Made by a program: the position numbers and the translations under genes
Notes under the pieces: model-generated
Database searches by the model: none
The model's input: only the letters and a program-made list of their open reading frames with translations
What the model was told of the DNA's origin: nothing
Part shown: positions 56,176-64,000 of the stretch, piece by piece
Layout: each line of letters begins with the position of its first letter
How positions within the stretch are numbered: the stretch's first letter is position 1
Source: an uncultured Clostridia bacterium
Lineage (GTDB): Bacteria; Bacillota; Clostridia; Christensenellales; Borkfalkiaceae
Assembly (NCBI GenBank): GCA_904419075.1
Contig: CAJFQM010000004.1
Span: 62,001 to 126,000, forward strand
DNA length: 64,000 bases
Direction of reading: 5' to 3'

Positions 56176-56709
56176 GTGAGTTATATTTATCATTACCGTT
56201 CTCCGCTGGGAGGAATTACTCTTGCAAGTAACGGGGAAAATTTGCTCGGCTTATGGTTTGACGGTCAGAAATATTTCGCCGCCCGCATGCGTGGGGAGTC
56301 GGAAGAAAAAACATTGCCCGTTTTTGAACAAACGGTAAAGTGGCTGGATATATACTTTTCGGGAAAACTTCCGAATTTTACTCCGCCTCTCGATATGAGC
56401 GGTTTGTCGCCGTTCAGAAAACGAGTGTGGGAAATTATGCTGACCATTCCGTTTGGAAATACTCGTTCGTATGGAAGCATGGCAAGACAGTTGGCCGAAG
56501 AAACGGGGAAAAAGATTTCCGCACAGGCAGTGGGCGGTGCCGTCGGGCATAATGCCATTTCTTTGATTATTCCCTGCCACAGAGTAGTCGGGGAGAACGG
56601 AAGTTTAACGGGATATGCCGGCGGAATCGACAGAAAAGTTGCTTTGCTGAAATTGGAAAAAGCAAATATGGAGAATTTATATATACCGAAGAAAGGAACC
56701 GCCTTATAG
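56176..56709 (+). CDS. ogt: Methylated-DNA-protein-cysteine S-methyltransferase
   Basis: 177 residues. It transfers an alkyl group from O6-alkylguanine to its own Cys in a suicide reaction. The active-site motif IIPCHRVVG has Cys134, preceded by the DNA-binding helices (TRSYGSMARQL) and followed by GYAGGIDRK. The start is GTG 56176 with GAGGGGA seven bases upstream. The gene lies after the dehydrogenase with a 60-base gap and before a terminator. It is a housekeeping repair gene in a carbohydrate region, with no functional link seen. Confidence 0.95.
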   Translation: MSYIYHYRSPLGGITLASNGENLLGLWFDGQKYFAARMRGESEEKTLPVFEQTVKWLDIYFSGKLPNFTPPLDMSGLSPFRKRVWEIMLTIPFGNTRSYGSMARQLAEETGKKISAQAVGGAVGHNAISLIIPCHRVVGENGSLTGYAGGIDRKVALLKLEKANMENLYIPKKGTAL

Positions 56710-56802
56710 AATATCGGCGGAGAAGTCTCATAGCGGGAACGATAAAATGGGTGAGGAGTAAGAGGGATTTAAGTGCGGATTCAAAAGGTATAAAAAGAAA
56801 AA

Positions 56803-56838
56803 AATAACTCCGAACAGAAATGTTCGGAGTTATTTGGA
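56803..56838 (+). terminator. Hairpin terminator after ogt
   Basis: Perfect 14-pair stem AATAACTCCGAACA/TGTTCGGAGTTATT with loop GAAA. The ascending arm is preceded by an A-run; only short T runs follow, so it may act in either direction. Confidence 0.72.
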
Positions 56839-56840
56839 TT

Positions 56841-56870
56841 TGGTGACCCCAGTCGGAATCGTATCGAACC
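56841..56870 (-). other. Possible tRNA 3'-end fragment
   Basis: Read on the minus strand it is GGTTCGATACGATTCCG followed by ACTGGGGTCACCA. Without the five bases TACGA it would equal a T-arm plus acceptor end with CCA. The matching 5' part of a tRNA is not present to the right, so this is at best a fragment, such as the scar of an integrated element. Confidence 0.35.
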
Positions 56871-57746
56871 GAAAGAATAGGGGGAGCAGCGTATTTTTGT
56901 CTGAAAAAAGTCTTATATATTCGTTAGATTTATAAAGTTACAAAATGTGGGGGAAGAAAGCGAGACGGAATAGAATATTTGAAATACTTATACCGGACGA
57001 AAGATTTTTTCTTCGTTCGGTTTTTAAATTTTTATATAAATTTTCAGAAATTGAAAGAAACCTTGTCCATATTTATTTTCATGGTTGTGCTGTTTCTATA
57101 AAAATTATAGACAGAAGATGTGGATTTACTTAATAATATTTCCGTAAAATATGGATAAACGCGGTAATATCGTAAAAGAAACTAAAAATTACAAAATGTT
57201 AGACGAGAAACAAAGATTCGTCGTTATCAGGAATCATAGATTTGATGTTATGGATATAAGAACTATGAAATATAAAAAGTATAGCGGGCGGATTTTCAAT
57301 ATACTTCCGCGAAGCAGCGGGAAGCTATTAAAAAACACAAGAGGAAATTATGAACAAATAAAATATGAAGTTCCTCCGATTAGAGATAAAACGTCATAAA
57401 ATAAGCAAAAACTGAGGTAACATATCATTGCCGAAGAACAAGGCAGAGGTTTATTTGCCGCAGCCTTGTAAACTGGTTATGCCGGTGGTCAAAGAAAGAA
57501 CTTTATCTGCAAGCATTCGCGGGCTATACAAAAAATTCCCTATATGATAAACTATATGTGAGGGGGTGGGCCGCATATAAGTAAAGTATACGAAGGAGGG
57601 ACGTCAAAGGGAAAAATCACAACAGAAAAGAAGGTCTGTTTTGAAACTTTCGATAAATTCTGGGGGTGTTTCCTCAAAATTGAAATATATCTTTTATGGG
57701 CAAGTGGTAACATATTTATGAAATTAAAGAAATGGGAAGTTTTCAT
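56871..57746. other. Gene-poor stretch before the GH20 remnant
   Basis: Short open frames occur at 56945-57133 and 57151-57399. The latter (82 codons, Lys/Arg-rich) has no good ribosome site and no recognised domain. I see no supported gene. The sequence is AT-rich with decayed-looking frames. Confidence 0.5.
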
Positions 57747-57813
57747 AAAAGTCAATAATACAAAATGATAAGTCAATTTTTTTATAGAAATCATTTAGAA
57801 ATTATGTTATTAT
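57747..57813 (+). promoter_or_regulatory. AraC-type direct repeats and -10 box before the GH20 remnant
   Basis: AAAAGTCAA (57747-57755) and ATAAGTCAA (57768-57776) start 21 bases apart, two helical turns, followed by TTTTTATAGAAA and, 61 bases from the first repeat, TATTAT as a -10 (57808-57813). The same arrangement occurs at 62460. No good -35 is seen, as expected for an activator-dependent promoter. Confidence 0.7.
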
Positions 57814-57841
57814 CAAGTCAAAATTTTTATGGAGAGAAAAA

Positions 57842-59434
57842 ATGCAGGTTGGGTTAATGCTTGATTGTTCACGAAATGCCGTAATGACGATTTCGATGAT
57901 AAAAAAGTTTATTGACATAATAAAAAAAATGGGCTATACATCGTTACAGCTTTATACGGAAGATACGTATGAGGTAGAAAAAGAGCCTATGTTTGGCTAT
58001 TTGCGCGGGAAATATACAAAAGACGAGCTGAAAGAAATTGATGCTTATGCAAAGAGTCGGTCTGTTGAGTTGATACCTTGTGTACAAGTATTAGCACACT
58101 TAAAAGGAATTTTTCGACACTGGGAATATAAAGAAATAAATGATATTGACGATATTCTTCTCGTCGGAGACGAACGGACGTATCGTTTGATAGAACATAT
58201 ATTTCAGACCCTCGCGGAATGTTTTTCTTCGCGAAGAGTAAATATAGGAATGGACGAGGCGTATTTGCTCGGACGTGGAAAATTCAGTGACGAACATGGT
58301 TTTCCGAAAAAATTTGATATTTTGCTTTCTCATTTGAAGAAAGTTTCAGAAATAGTAAATAAATACGGCTTTCGCCCGATGATGTGGTCAGACATGTTTT
58401 TTCGTCCTGTAAATGACGGTGACTATTATGGCAAAAATTACGGAATGAACAGTGTTCCCTAAAATATTAGAAAAAAGTCCCTGAAAACATCGAGTTGGTT
58501 TATTGGGAATACTTTCAGACGGAATCGAAATATTATGACCGCATGATTGAACGACATAAAGAATTTGATAAACCGTTTTATTATGCCGACGGAGTAAGTT
58601 GTTGGACGGGATTTGTGCCGAACAATCGATATGCAATTGAAACATTGAGTGCGGCAGTTCATAGCTGTCAGAAATACGGGGTAAAAGAAGTATTTGTTAC
58701 TCTTTGGGGGGATAACGGAGGCGAAACTTCTTTTTTCGCCGCTTTGCCTTCGCTGTTCTTTTTAGCCGAAATCTCACGCGGAACAGAAGATATGGATTTG
58801 ATTAAAGAAAAATTTTTAGAGTTGACCGGGCTTACTTTTGACGATTTTTTATTAATGGAAGAGCTTTCCCATATCAATATGAAAGAAAATTTACCGGCCA
58901 ATGCGGAAAAATGTTTTTTATATCAAGACTGTTTTACGGGGTTGTTTGACGGATTTTTGAGCTGAAAAGAGGAGAAACTGTATAGTCGTATTTAAAGAAG
59001 TCGCCGGGCGCGGCGGGGAATATGCTTATATTTTTGAAAGTTGTTATCGTCTTGCCGAGGTTCTTTCTGTAAAGGCAACTATTGGAGTTCGTACGCATAA
59101 TGTCTATAAAGCGGGAAATAAATCGGATGCAACGGAATTGGTTAAAGAATATACGCTTTTGATAAAGCGTCTTGAAAAATTTTATTCGGCCTTTCATGAT
59201 TTGTGGTACAGGGAAAATAAAGGTTTTGGCTTTGAAGTGCATGATATCCGAATCGGAGGATTAATACAACGTGTGAAAAATTGTCGACAACGCCTTTCAG
59301 AATGGGCGGAAAACAAATCGGAAAAAATAGATGAGCTCGAAGAGGATAACACAAAGTATTTTCTGGGCGCGGCTGTCGGCGGACGGATTTTATTTAACGA
59401 TTATGCGTCTACCGTAACTTTGAATAATCTTTAA
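57842..59434 (+). pseudogene. GH20-type beta-N-acetylhexosaminidase, multiply frameshifted
   Basis: GGAGAG precedes ATG 57842. The first 206 codons are intact and hold the GH20 Asp-Glu pair in NIGMDEAYLLGRG (near residue 138), as in short hexosaminidase-D-type enzymes. An extra T near 58460 and an extra A near 58475 then disrupt the frame; it resumes as ENIELVYWEYF through GGETSFFAALPSLFFLAEI, breaks again near 58965, and ends as EVLSVKATIGVRTHN and QRLSEWAENK at 59434. At least three lesions make it inactive as written. The family releases terminal GlcNAc or GalNAc. It leads the presumed AraC-controlled unit. Confidence 0.8.
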
Positions 59435-59439
59435 GAAAA

Positions 59440-61521
59440 ATGATAAAAACGAGAATAAATATGTTGTTTCGACAAGATGAATACGGCTTGTCGGTTTGGG
59501 GAGAAACGAATTACGGAGCGACTCGGCTCGACGAGGGAAAATTTTCTCCTGTGCGATGTGAATTGTCGCAGAAAGGGGAAGAATGTGAAGTCGAAGTGTA
59601 CGTTCCCGAATCTGTTGCCCGTACTTTGACGGAATGTCGCCTGCGGTTGGGAATAGATTGTTATATGGACGAATATCCCGATTGGAACAATAAATTTTTT
59701 CCGACCTATTTCAATTCGGAAAAAAATTGTTATTACGGAGCGTTCGTTTCGCCTGAGCAAAAGATTTTAGGAATTTCTTCCGCGCAGGCCGCCTATGGAA
59801 CGAATTTACTGTATTCCCATGCGGTTTACGACGACGGAATCAATGTGGGACATCGGATTTTTACGACGGAAATTATTCTGCGCAAGGGACGAAAAGGAAA
59901 AGAGATCCGTTTTAATTTACGTCTGAAACTGTGTGAAGATACGGACGAACTTTTTAAGTTTTGGGAACAAATCTGTGGAATGGAATTGCTTATTCCCAAC
60001 AAATTCACGTACGAAAAGGGCGAAATACCGAAATGGAACAAAAACGGGGGCAAAATAGAAATTCGGCATGCCCGCGGCAGAAAATTTTCCGTCGGGGAAC
60101 CTTTGACCGAATACGGCCTGTATAACGTTTTCGGGAAAAATATTTCCGAAGTAAAATTATACGTTCGTCGTCCGCTTTCGGAATATCTGAAAAAGGCGGG
60201 GGAATACGCCGAAAGATACGCCCAAAAACCTGCCACGCACTGCGAAAGCTGGTATGGATATTTCAGTGCGTTTTTATCGTTGAAACATTTTCCCGAACGA
60301 GACCGTTCGATGCGCCTGCAAAAAGAATTCGATAAATTTTTATCGGTGATGCTGAACGACAAACGAGACAATTTAGTGCCGGAGGCCGCGCCCGAACGTT
60401 TGCAAAATCTGTCGTCGCTCGTTTCCATACTCGCGGACGCATATGAGGCGTGCGGTCGGGAGGATTATTTGGAAACGGCAAACGCATTGGCTGCCCGTTT
60501 GATGTCGGGACAGGCGGAAGACGGTTCTTTCCGTTGCCGAGGGGTACATTACAGCTGTGTGATTTATCCGATAAAGTCTCTGACGGAATTATACGAAGCG
60601 CAAAAAAACAATCCGAAATACAGAATGCGGAACGAAAAAATCAGGCTTTCGGTCGATGCGGCGATAGGCGACCTTTTATCTCGCGGAGACGATATCGGCA
60701 CGGAAGGGGAAGCGACGTTCGAGGACGGAATGATTACCTGTTCCGCTTTGCAACTTGCGTATTATTCGTTGATTTTTGGAAAAAGGAAAGAAGAATGCCT
60801 CCGAACCGCCGAAGAACTGATGAAAAAGCATCGTTGTCTGGAAAAATTCCTTTCGTGCGACTGTCGGGAACGCGGAGCGACGGAACGGTTTTGGGAAACG
60901 ATGTACGACGTACTGATACGAAAAAACGCGATGACGTCGCCGCACGGGTGGACGGCTTGGAAGATCTATGCCGTTTATTATCTGTATCTGTTGACGGGAA
61001 AGGCGAATTATTTGACGGATATGTTTGATACATTAGGGGCATGTCTTCAATTATCGGATTTCGACAGGGACCGATTGAATTGGGCTTTCATCTCGGACGA
61101 CCGACTGAAAGCGCGGGTGTTCGAGCCGACAGAGGACGGAGAAGGAAGGTTGAGAGAACGTGAAATCGGCAAGAGTTATCTGCCGATGATCTCCGATTGG
61201 TGGCGTGCGGATACAAACCGCGTTTCAAAGGGGTATGCCTATGTAGAGGACGGAATCCGAGAAGGCGAATATAAAGGCGCAAGCTGCGACAACGACGTGC
61301 ACGAGATATTTAAGTGTATGGAGGAAACAGTGTATGGTAAGGCTTTTGTACACGAGCTGAATGACGGTATGATTGCATATCAGTGCAGAATAAACGGGAA
61401 TACGATAGAAACGGAAGCGGAGTGCAGGGAACTGATTTATTTTTCGGCGGGGGAAAAAGAAATAAAAGTCGGAAAAGAAAAATTCCGAATAAAAAAGGGA
61501 CTGAATTTTTTAATGCTTTAA
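59440..61521 (+). CDS. Large alpha/alpha-barrel-like protein of unknown function
   Basis: 693 residues from ATG 59440 (ATG 59461 is an alternative; neither has a strong ribosome site). No signal peptide. The first 190 residues look like a beta-sandwich with many aromatic residues; the rest has helical repeat features (SLVSILADAYEACGREDYLETANAL, GQAEDGSFRC, ALQLAYYSLIFGKRKEECLRTAEEL, SPHGWTAWKIYAVYYLYLLTGK) like six-hairpin glycosidases or polysaccharide lyases. I do not recognise the family. It follows the GH20 remnant within six bases, so it is probably part of the same unit and acts on an amino-sugar glycan. A bidirectional terminator follows. Confidence 0.7.
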   Translation: MIKTRINMLFRQDEYGLSVWGETNYGATRLDEGKFSPVRCELSQKGEECEVEVYVPESVARTLTECRLRLGIDCYMDEYPDWNNKFFPTYFNSEKNCYYGAFVSPEQKILGISSAQAAYGTNLLYSHAVYDDGINVGHRIFTTEIILRKGRKGKEIRFNLRLKLCEDTDELFKFWEQICGMELLIPNKFTYEKGEIPKWNKNGGKIEIRHARGRKFSVGEPLTEYGLYNVFGKNISEVKLYVRRPLSEYLKKAGEYAERYAQKPATHCESWYGYFSAFLSLKHFPERDRSMRLQKEFDKFLSVMLNDKRDNLVPEAAPERLQNLSSLVSILADAYEACGREDYLETANALAARLMSGQAEDGSFRCRGVHYSCVIYPIKSLTELYEAQKNNPKYRMRNEKIRLSVDAAIGDLLSRGDDIGTEGEATFEDGMITCSALQLAYYSLIFGKRKEECLRTAEELMKKHRCLEKFLSCDCRERGATERFWETMYDVLIRKNAMTSPHGWTAWKIYAVYYLYLLTGKANYLTDMFDTLGACLQLSDFDRDRLNWAFISDDRLKARVFEPTEDGEGRLREREIGKSYLPMISDWWRADTNRVSKGYAYVEDGIREGEYKGASCDNDVHEIFKCMEETVYGKAFVHELNDGMIAYQCRINGNTIETEAECRELIYFSAGEKEIKVGKEKFRIKKGLNFLML

Positions 61522-61557
61522 GAAAAAGGAGCGGGATTTTCTCCCGCTCCTTTTTCT
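61521..61557. terminator. Bidirectional terminator between convergent genes
   Basis: Perfect 16-pair stem (AGAAAAAGGAGCGGGA/TCCCGCTCCTTTTTCT) with a five-base loop. A-runs and T-runs on both sides serve the plus-strand gene ending at 61521 and the AraC gene ending at 61561. Confidence 0.92.
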
Positions 61558-61560
61558 GTT

Positions 61561-62410
61561 TCAGCGTTTGTTTTTTATGTAATCCGAAGGGGTTTGCCCC
61601 GTATATTTCTGAAAAATACAGGCAAAGTGCGAAGCGGACGAATAGCCTACCTGCATGGCGATTTCCGAAATCGAAAAGTCCGTGGAAATCAGCAGGTTTT
61701 TTGCGCGTTCCATTCGTACTTGTTTCAGATATTGGAGCGGTGTACAATGGAGAACCTGTTTGAAACAGCGCTCTAAATAGAATTTGTTGAAAAAGAATTT
61801 TTCGGCAAGCATGTCAAGCGTGATATTTTCCGCATAATATTGCTCCATGTACTGTTTTGCCAACCATACGATTTTATTGGAATGTTTAGTCGGCATGTTT
61901 TCTTCCGTATGAATGTTGTTGAGTTTTGTAACCCGCAATATCAGTATCAGAAGTTCGTTGATGATACTCAATGCTTCATTCTCCCAAAGGATAGATTTTG
62001 TATTGATTTCTTCTTCTACCCGTTTAAGAAAATTTTCAACTTGCAGCCAATAGGGAATAAAATCGTAAACATAACTGTCCATAAAAATATTCTCGTAATC
62101 GTCGGAAACAAAATAAATATCCTCCAACGAGATGACGATATATTCCAAAGGTGCGCTGGGGGGGGGGTAGGGATACTTCTGTATGAGAGATATACGGATT
62201 CGTAATTACTATGTTTCCTTTTTTCAATGAAAAAATTTTTCCGTTATTGACAAATGAACCCTTTCCTCCGATGACAAACAATATTTCACTGTATGGATGC
62301 GAATGTTCTATACTGCCCCAATCTTGCTCATACTTCAATTTATCGTAAGACAGCAGTTTATAGTTCAGTTGAGAAATATAATTTCTAAAACTCAAAACAA
62401 TGTTACTCAT
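61561..62410 (-). CDS. AraC-family regulator, frame broken at a C10/G10 tract
   Basis: The N-terminal part is a cupin sensor (HSHPYSEILFVIGGKGSF), and the C-terminal part has the double AraC helix-turn-helix (LDMLAEKFFFNKFYLERCFK, then ISEIAMQVGYSSASHFACIF). The two are in different frames because of ten C residues on the coding strand (62158-62167); nine would give a continuous protein reading VSLPPPSAPLEYIVISLED. ATG 62410 coincides with the expected transcription start. It should bind the AAAAGTCAA direct repeats in its own divergent region and before the GH20 unit. Either it is phase-variable or the base count is an error. Confidence 0.85.
62158..62167. repeat. G10 (coding strand C10) tract inside the AraC gene
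   Basis: Ten G residues on the plus strand at the joint between cupin and helical part. Loss of one restores the AraC frame. Confidence 0.95.
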
Positions 62411-62416
62411 GGTAAT

Positions 62417-62444
62417 ATTATAACAAATAAAATCCATTTGTCAA
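62417..62444 (-). promoter_or_regulatory. Promoter of the AraC gene, apparently leaderless
   Basis: On the minus strand TTGACA (62444-62439), 16 bases, TATAAT (62422-62417). The expected transcription start, about seven bases on, coincides with the A of ATG 62410, so the message would have little or no 5' leader. Confidence 0.7.
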
Positions 62445-62459
62445 CGCCTTTTTCGGGAG

Positions 62460-62524
62460 AAAAGTCAATACTGCGGCAATAAAAGTCAAGTATTTTATAG
62501 AAACACAGCAAAATATATTGTAAT
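62460..62524 (+). promoter_or_regulatory. AraC-type direct repeats and -10 box before the exported protein
   Basis: AAAAGTCAA at 62460-62468 and 62481-62489, start-to-start 21 bases, followed by TTTTATAGAAA and a TGTAAT -10 (62519-62524). It is the same layout as at 57747 and lies between the divergent AraC and exported-protein genes. Confidence 0.72.
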
Positions 62525-62585
62525 ATTTAGATAGTGAAATAAACAAAAAAATTTCGGATAAACATCCGAAAAGGGAGGAGGATTT

Positions 62586-64000
62586 ATGGGCAGTTGTTTC
62601 AAAAACAAGCTCCGTCATACCGGGAACAAAATCGTTGCTTTGTCCGTGACGGCGGCATTGTGTATCGCTTTCGGGGTTGTCGGACTTTCGGACCGCGCTT
62701 CCGCGGAAGAAGAGACGGCATTCGACACGAAATCTTTGGTTTCTGTATCCGAAGGGGCTTCCGTCCGTATCAGTACCGATACGGAGACTGACAAAATTGA
62801 CAAGGCGGGACTGTTGATAGAATCGGAGGTCAAATATGAGGCGGAACTCAACGGTAAATTTGATGGAGATCTGACTTTGGGATTCGGCTTTCAAAACGAC
62901 GAAGGATTTAGGGACGGTATGGATTTGTTTATGCATATTACCGATGCAACAGATCCGAACAATACTTTTACGGTGAAGTACAGATCTCTGAATAATTGGG
63001 GAAGTACGGGATATTCAGGAGCGTTCGTATTATACGGAGATCAGGTACGTTCGTCCCTGTATTGGAATGCAGATACTTGGTATAATTATGAAATGGGAAC
63101 GGAAGAGCCGATGTGTTCCCCGATGTTTTCGGGATGTCAGGGAAACCACTTCGGGTACCTGAAACTTGTATGGGAGGAAGATATTCTTAAAGTACAGGTA
63201 TCTAAGCACGACAGCGATACAGACATACGAACGATAGCGGCATTCGACGGAACGGAAGAATTTGTTGCGGGTACGAGCTGGGGGCTTCCCAAACTCGATT
63301 TTTCCGACGGATATTATGTTTCGTTTGAGACCACCGACAAGGCGCCCGATACATATATTTTTGAAGTAGACGCTTACGGCGAAAAGACCGATTTTTCCAA
63401 AGCGACGCAGGATAAAATTCCGACGTTTTACGAAAAAATGCAGGGAGAACCTCGCGTTACGGTCGATACGACGCCCTTGACGGGTGTTGTCCAGGAAGAA
63501 ATCACTCTTCCGAACGCGACGGTAACGGTAGGCAACGGAGCGCCCGAAAACGTTTATAAAGTGACGGTGGACGGGCCGAACGGTTCCGCGGTGAAAGGAC
63601 AGAACGTTACAAAAACGCTGAAATTCACCCCCGACGTCAAGGGCGAATATACGATTACGTATCAGGGCGTGGAATCCTTTACGCCGAGCGGCGATACAAA
63701 TCCCAATATCGTTACGGTCAGATGTACGGTTTATGAATTTGTCGATGCTGCGTCGTTGGTCGAAAAGAACGACAAAGTGAAAACAGAAACGGGAAAAACG
63801 AGTATATCCATTGCGGAAGACGGCAGCGTTTCGGGATTAAGAGCGACGTTCGGTGCGGGCGAATCCTCGTTCCGATTCAATACGATTTTTACGGGAGATT
63901 TTAGTCTTTCTCTGCAAGCCGACCTGTTGGAAGTCGGCGGAGGATTCAGCGAAGTTCGGGTTCGTTTTTCGGATATCGACGACGCGGAGAATTATGTCGA
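62586..64000 (+). CDS. Large exported protein with beta-rich domains, 3' end missing
   Basis: Open from ATG 62586, with GGGAGGAGG upstream, to the right edge (at least 471 residues). A signal peptide ends near ASAEE (residue 39). The following 230 residues look like a concanavalin-like sandwich (GDLTLGFGFQND, GYLKLVWEEDILKVQV, DGYYVSFETTDKAPDTYIF), then an Ig-like domain (YKVTVDGPNGSAVKG, KGEYTITYQGV), then the start of another sandwich. It is probably a surface glycan-binding or glycan-degrading protein. It is transcribed divergently from AraC and carries the direct repeats in its promoter, so it is a likely direct target. The part that would reveal catalytic function lies outside the window. 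Confidence 0.8.
   Translation, partial: MGSCFKNKLRHTGNKIVALSVTAALCIAFGVVGLSDRASAEEETAFDTKSLVSVSEGASVRISTDTETDKIDKAGLLIESEVKYEAELNGKFDGDLTLGFGFQNDEGFRDGMDLFMHITDATDPNNTFTVKYRSLNNWGSTGYSGAFVLYGDQVRSSLYWNADTWYNYEMGTEEPMCSPMFSGCQGNHFGYLKLVWEEDILKVQVSKHDSDTDIRTIAAFDGTEEFVAGTSWGLPKLDFSDGYYVSFETTDKAPDTYIFEVDAYGEKTDFSKATQDKIPTFYEKMQGEPRVTVDTTPLTGVVQEEITLPNATVTVGNGAPENVYKVTVDGPNGSAVKGQNVTKTLKFTPDVKGEYTITYQGVESFTPSGDTNPNIVTVRCTVYEFVDAASLVEKNDKVKTETGKTSISIAEDGSVSGLRATFGAGESSFRFNTIFTGDFSLSLQADLLEVGGGFSEVRVRFSDIDDAENYV

Noticed and set aside
57151..57399. 82-codon Lys/Arg-rich frame as a small gene
   Set aside because: No ribosome site or promoter, surrounded by decayed-looking sequence; kept only as a note in the gap entry.
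1..64000. CRISPR arrays, rRNA genes, complete tRNAs, insertion-sequence transposases, integrases
   Set aside because: None seen: no regular short repeats with spacers, no transposase or integrase motifs, no complete cloverleaf.

Overview
The window reads as a chromosomal carbohydrate-utilisation region of an uncultured, probably gut-dwelling Clostridia-type Firmicute. The basis is strong purine-rich ribosome binding sites, sigma-A promoters of the TTGACA-17-TATAAT kind, lipoprotein signal peptides on the exported proteins, binding-protein ABC importers without a local ATPase, and LacI, ArsR-type and AraC regulators. A placement near Christensenellales is only an inference from protein style. 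Almost all real genes lie on the plus strand, and no rRNA, complete tRNA, CRISPR array or intact transposon was seen.

Layout. 1-5.9 kb: 3' end of a GH26-type glycosidase, then an amino-sugar operon (NanE, phosphodiester-glycosidase lipoprotein, SGNH hydrolase, DUF4127) closed by a strong terminator. 5.9-8.7 kb: a decayed stretch with a collapsed XRE/ImmA pair, a holin-like protein and a broken RHS gene. 9.2-18 kb: ArsR-type regulator divergent from an ABC importer operon with two extra lipoproteins, followed by wreckage of a second copy of those lipoprotein genes. 18.2-21.4 kb: fucose/arabinose isomerase-family enzyme and a dead GH43 gene. 22-35 kb: LacI regulator, two GH3 enzymes, a second ABC importer and a large repeat-built surface protein; three copies of one LacI-type operator link these genes into a regulon. 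35-45.6 kb: two tandem GH99-like lipoproteins, a GH94 phosphorylase, a GH78-like and a GH106-like enzyme. 45.9-47.7 kb: an intact XRE/ImmA pair, homologous to the decayed one at 6 kb, next to a truncated membrane gene joined to a GH112 phosphorylase tail. 47.7-53.3 kb: GH127, metallo-beta-lactamase-fold hydrolase and GH2. 53.5-56.7 kb: a frameshifted lipoprotein, a zinc alcohol dehydrogenase and an O6-methylguanine methyltransferase. 57.7-64 kb: dead GH20, a large unrecognised enzyme-like protein, a frameshifted AraC regulator and the start of a large exported protein.

The genes fit a lifestyle of binding host or plant glycans at the surface, trimming them with lipoprotein and anchored hydrolases, importing oligosaccharides, and finishing them with cytoplasmic GH3, GH94, GH78-like, GH127 and GH2 enzymes.

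The least expected features are three G tracts of exactly ten bases, two of which break reading frames (including the AraC regulator); a matching pair of AraC-type direct-repeat sites in front of two transcription units; two perfect palindromes back to back in the leader of the second ABC operon; and a heavy load of partly deleted glycosidase genes, which points to continuing turnover of the carbohydrate repertoire.
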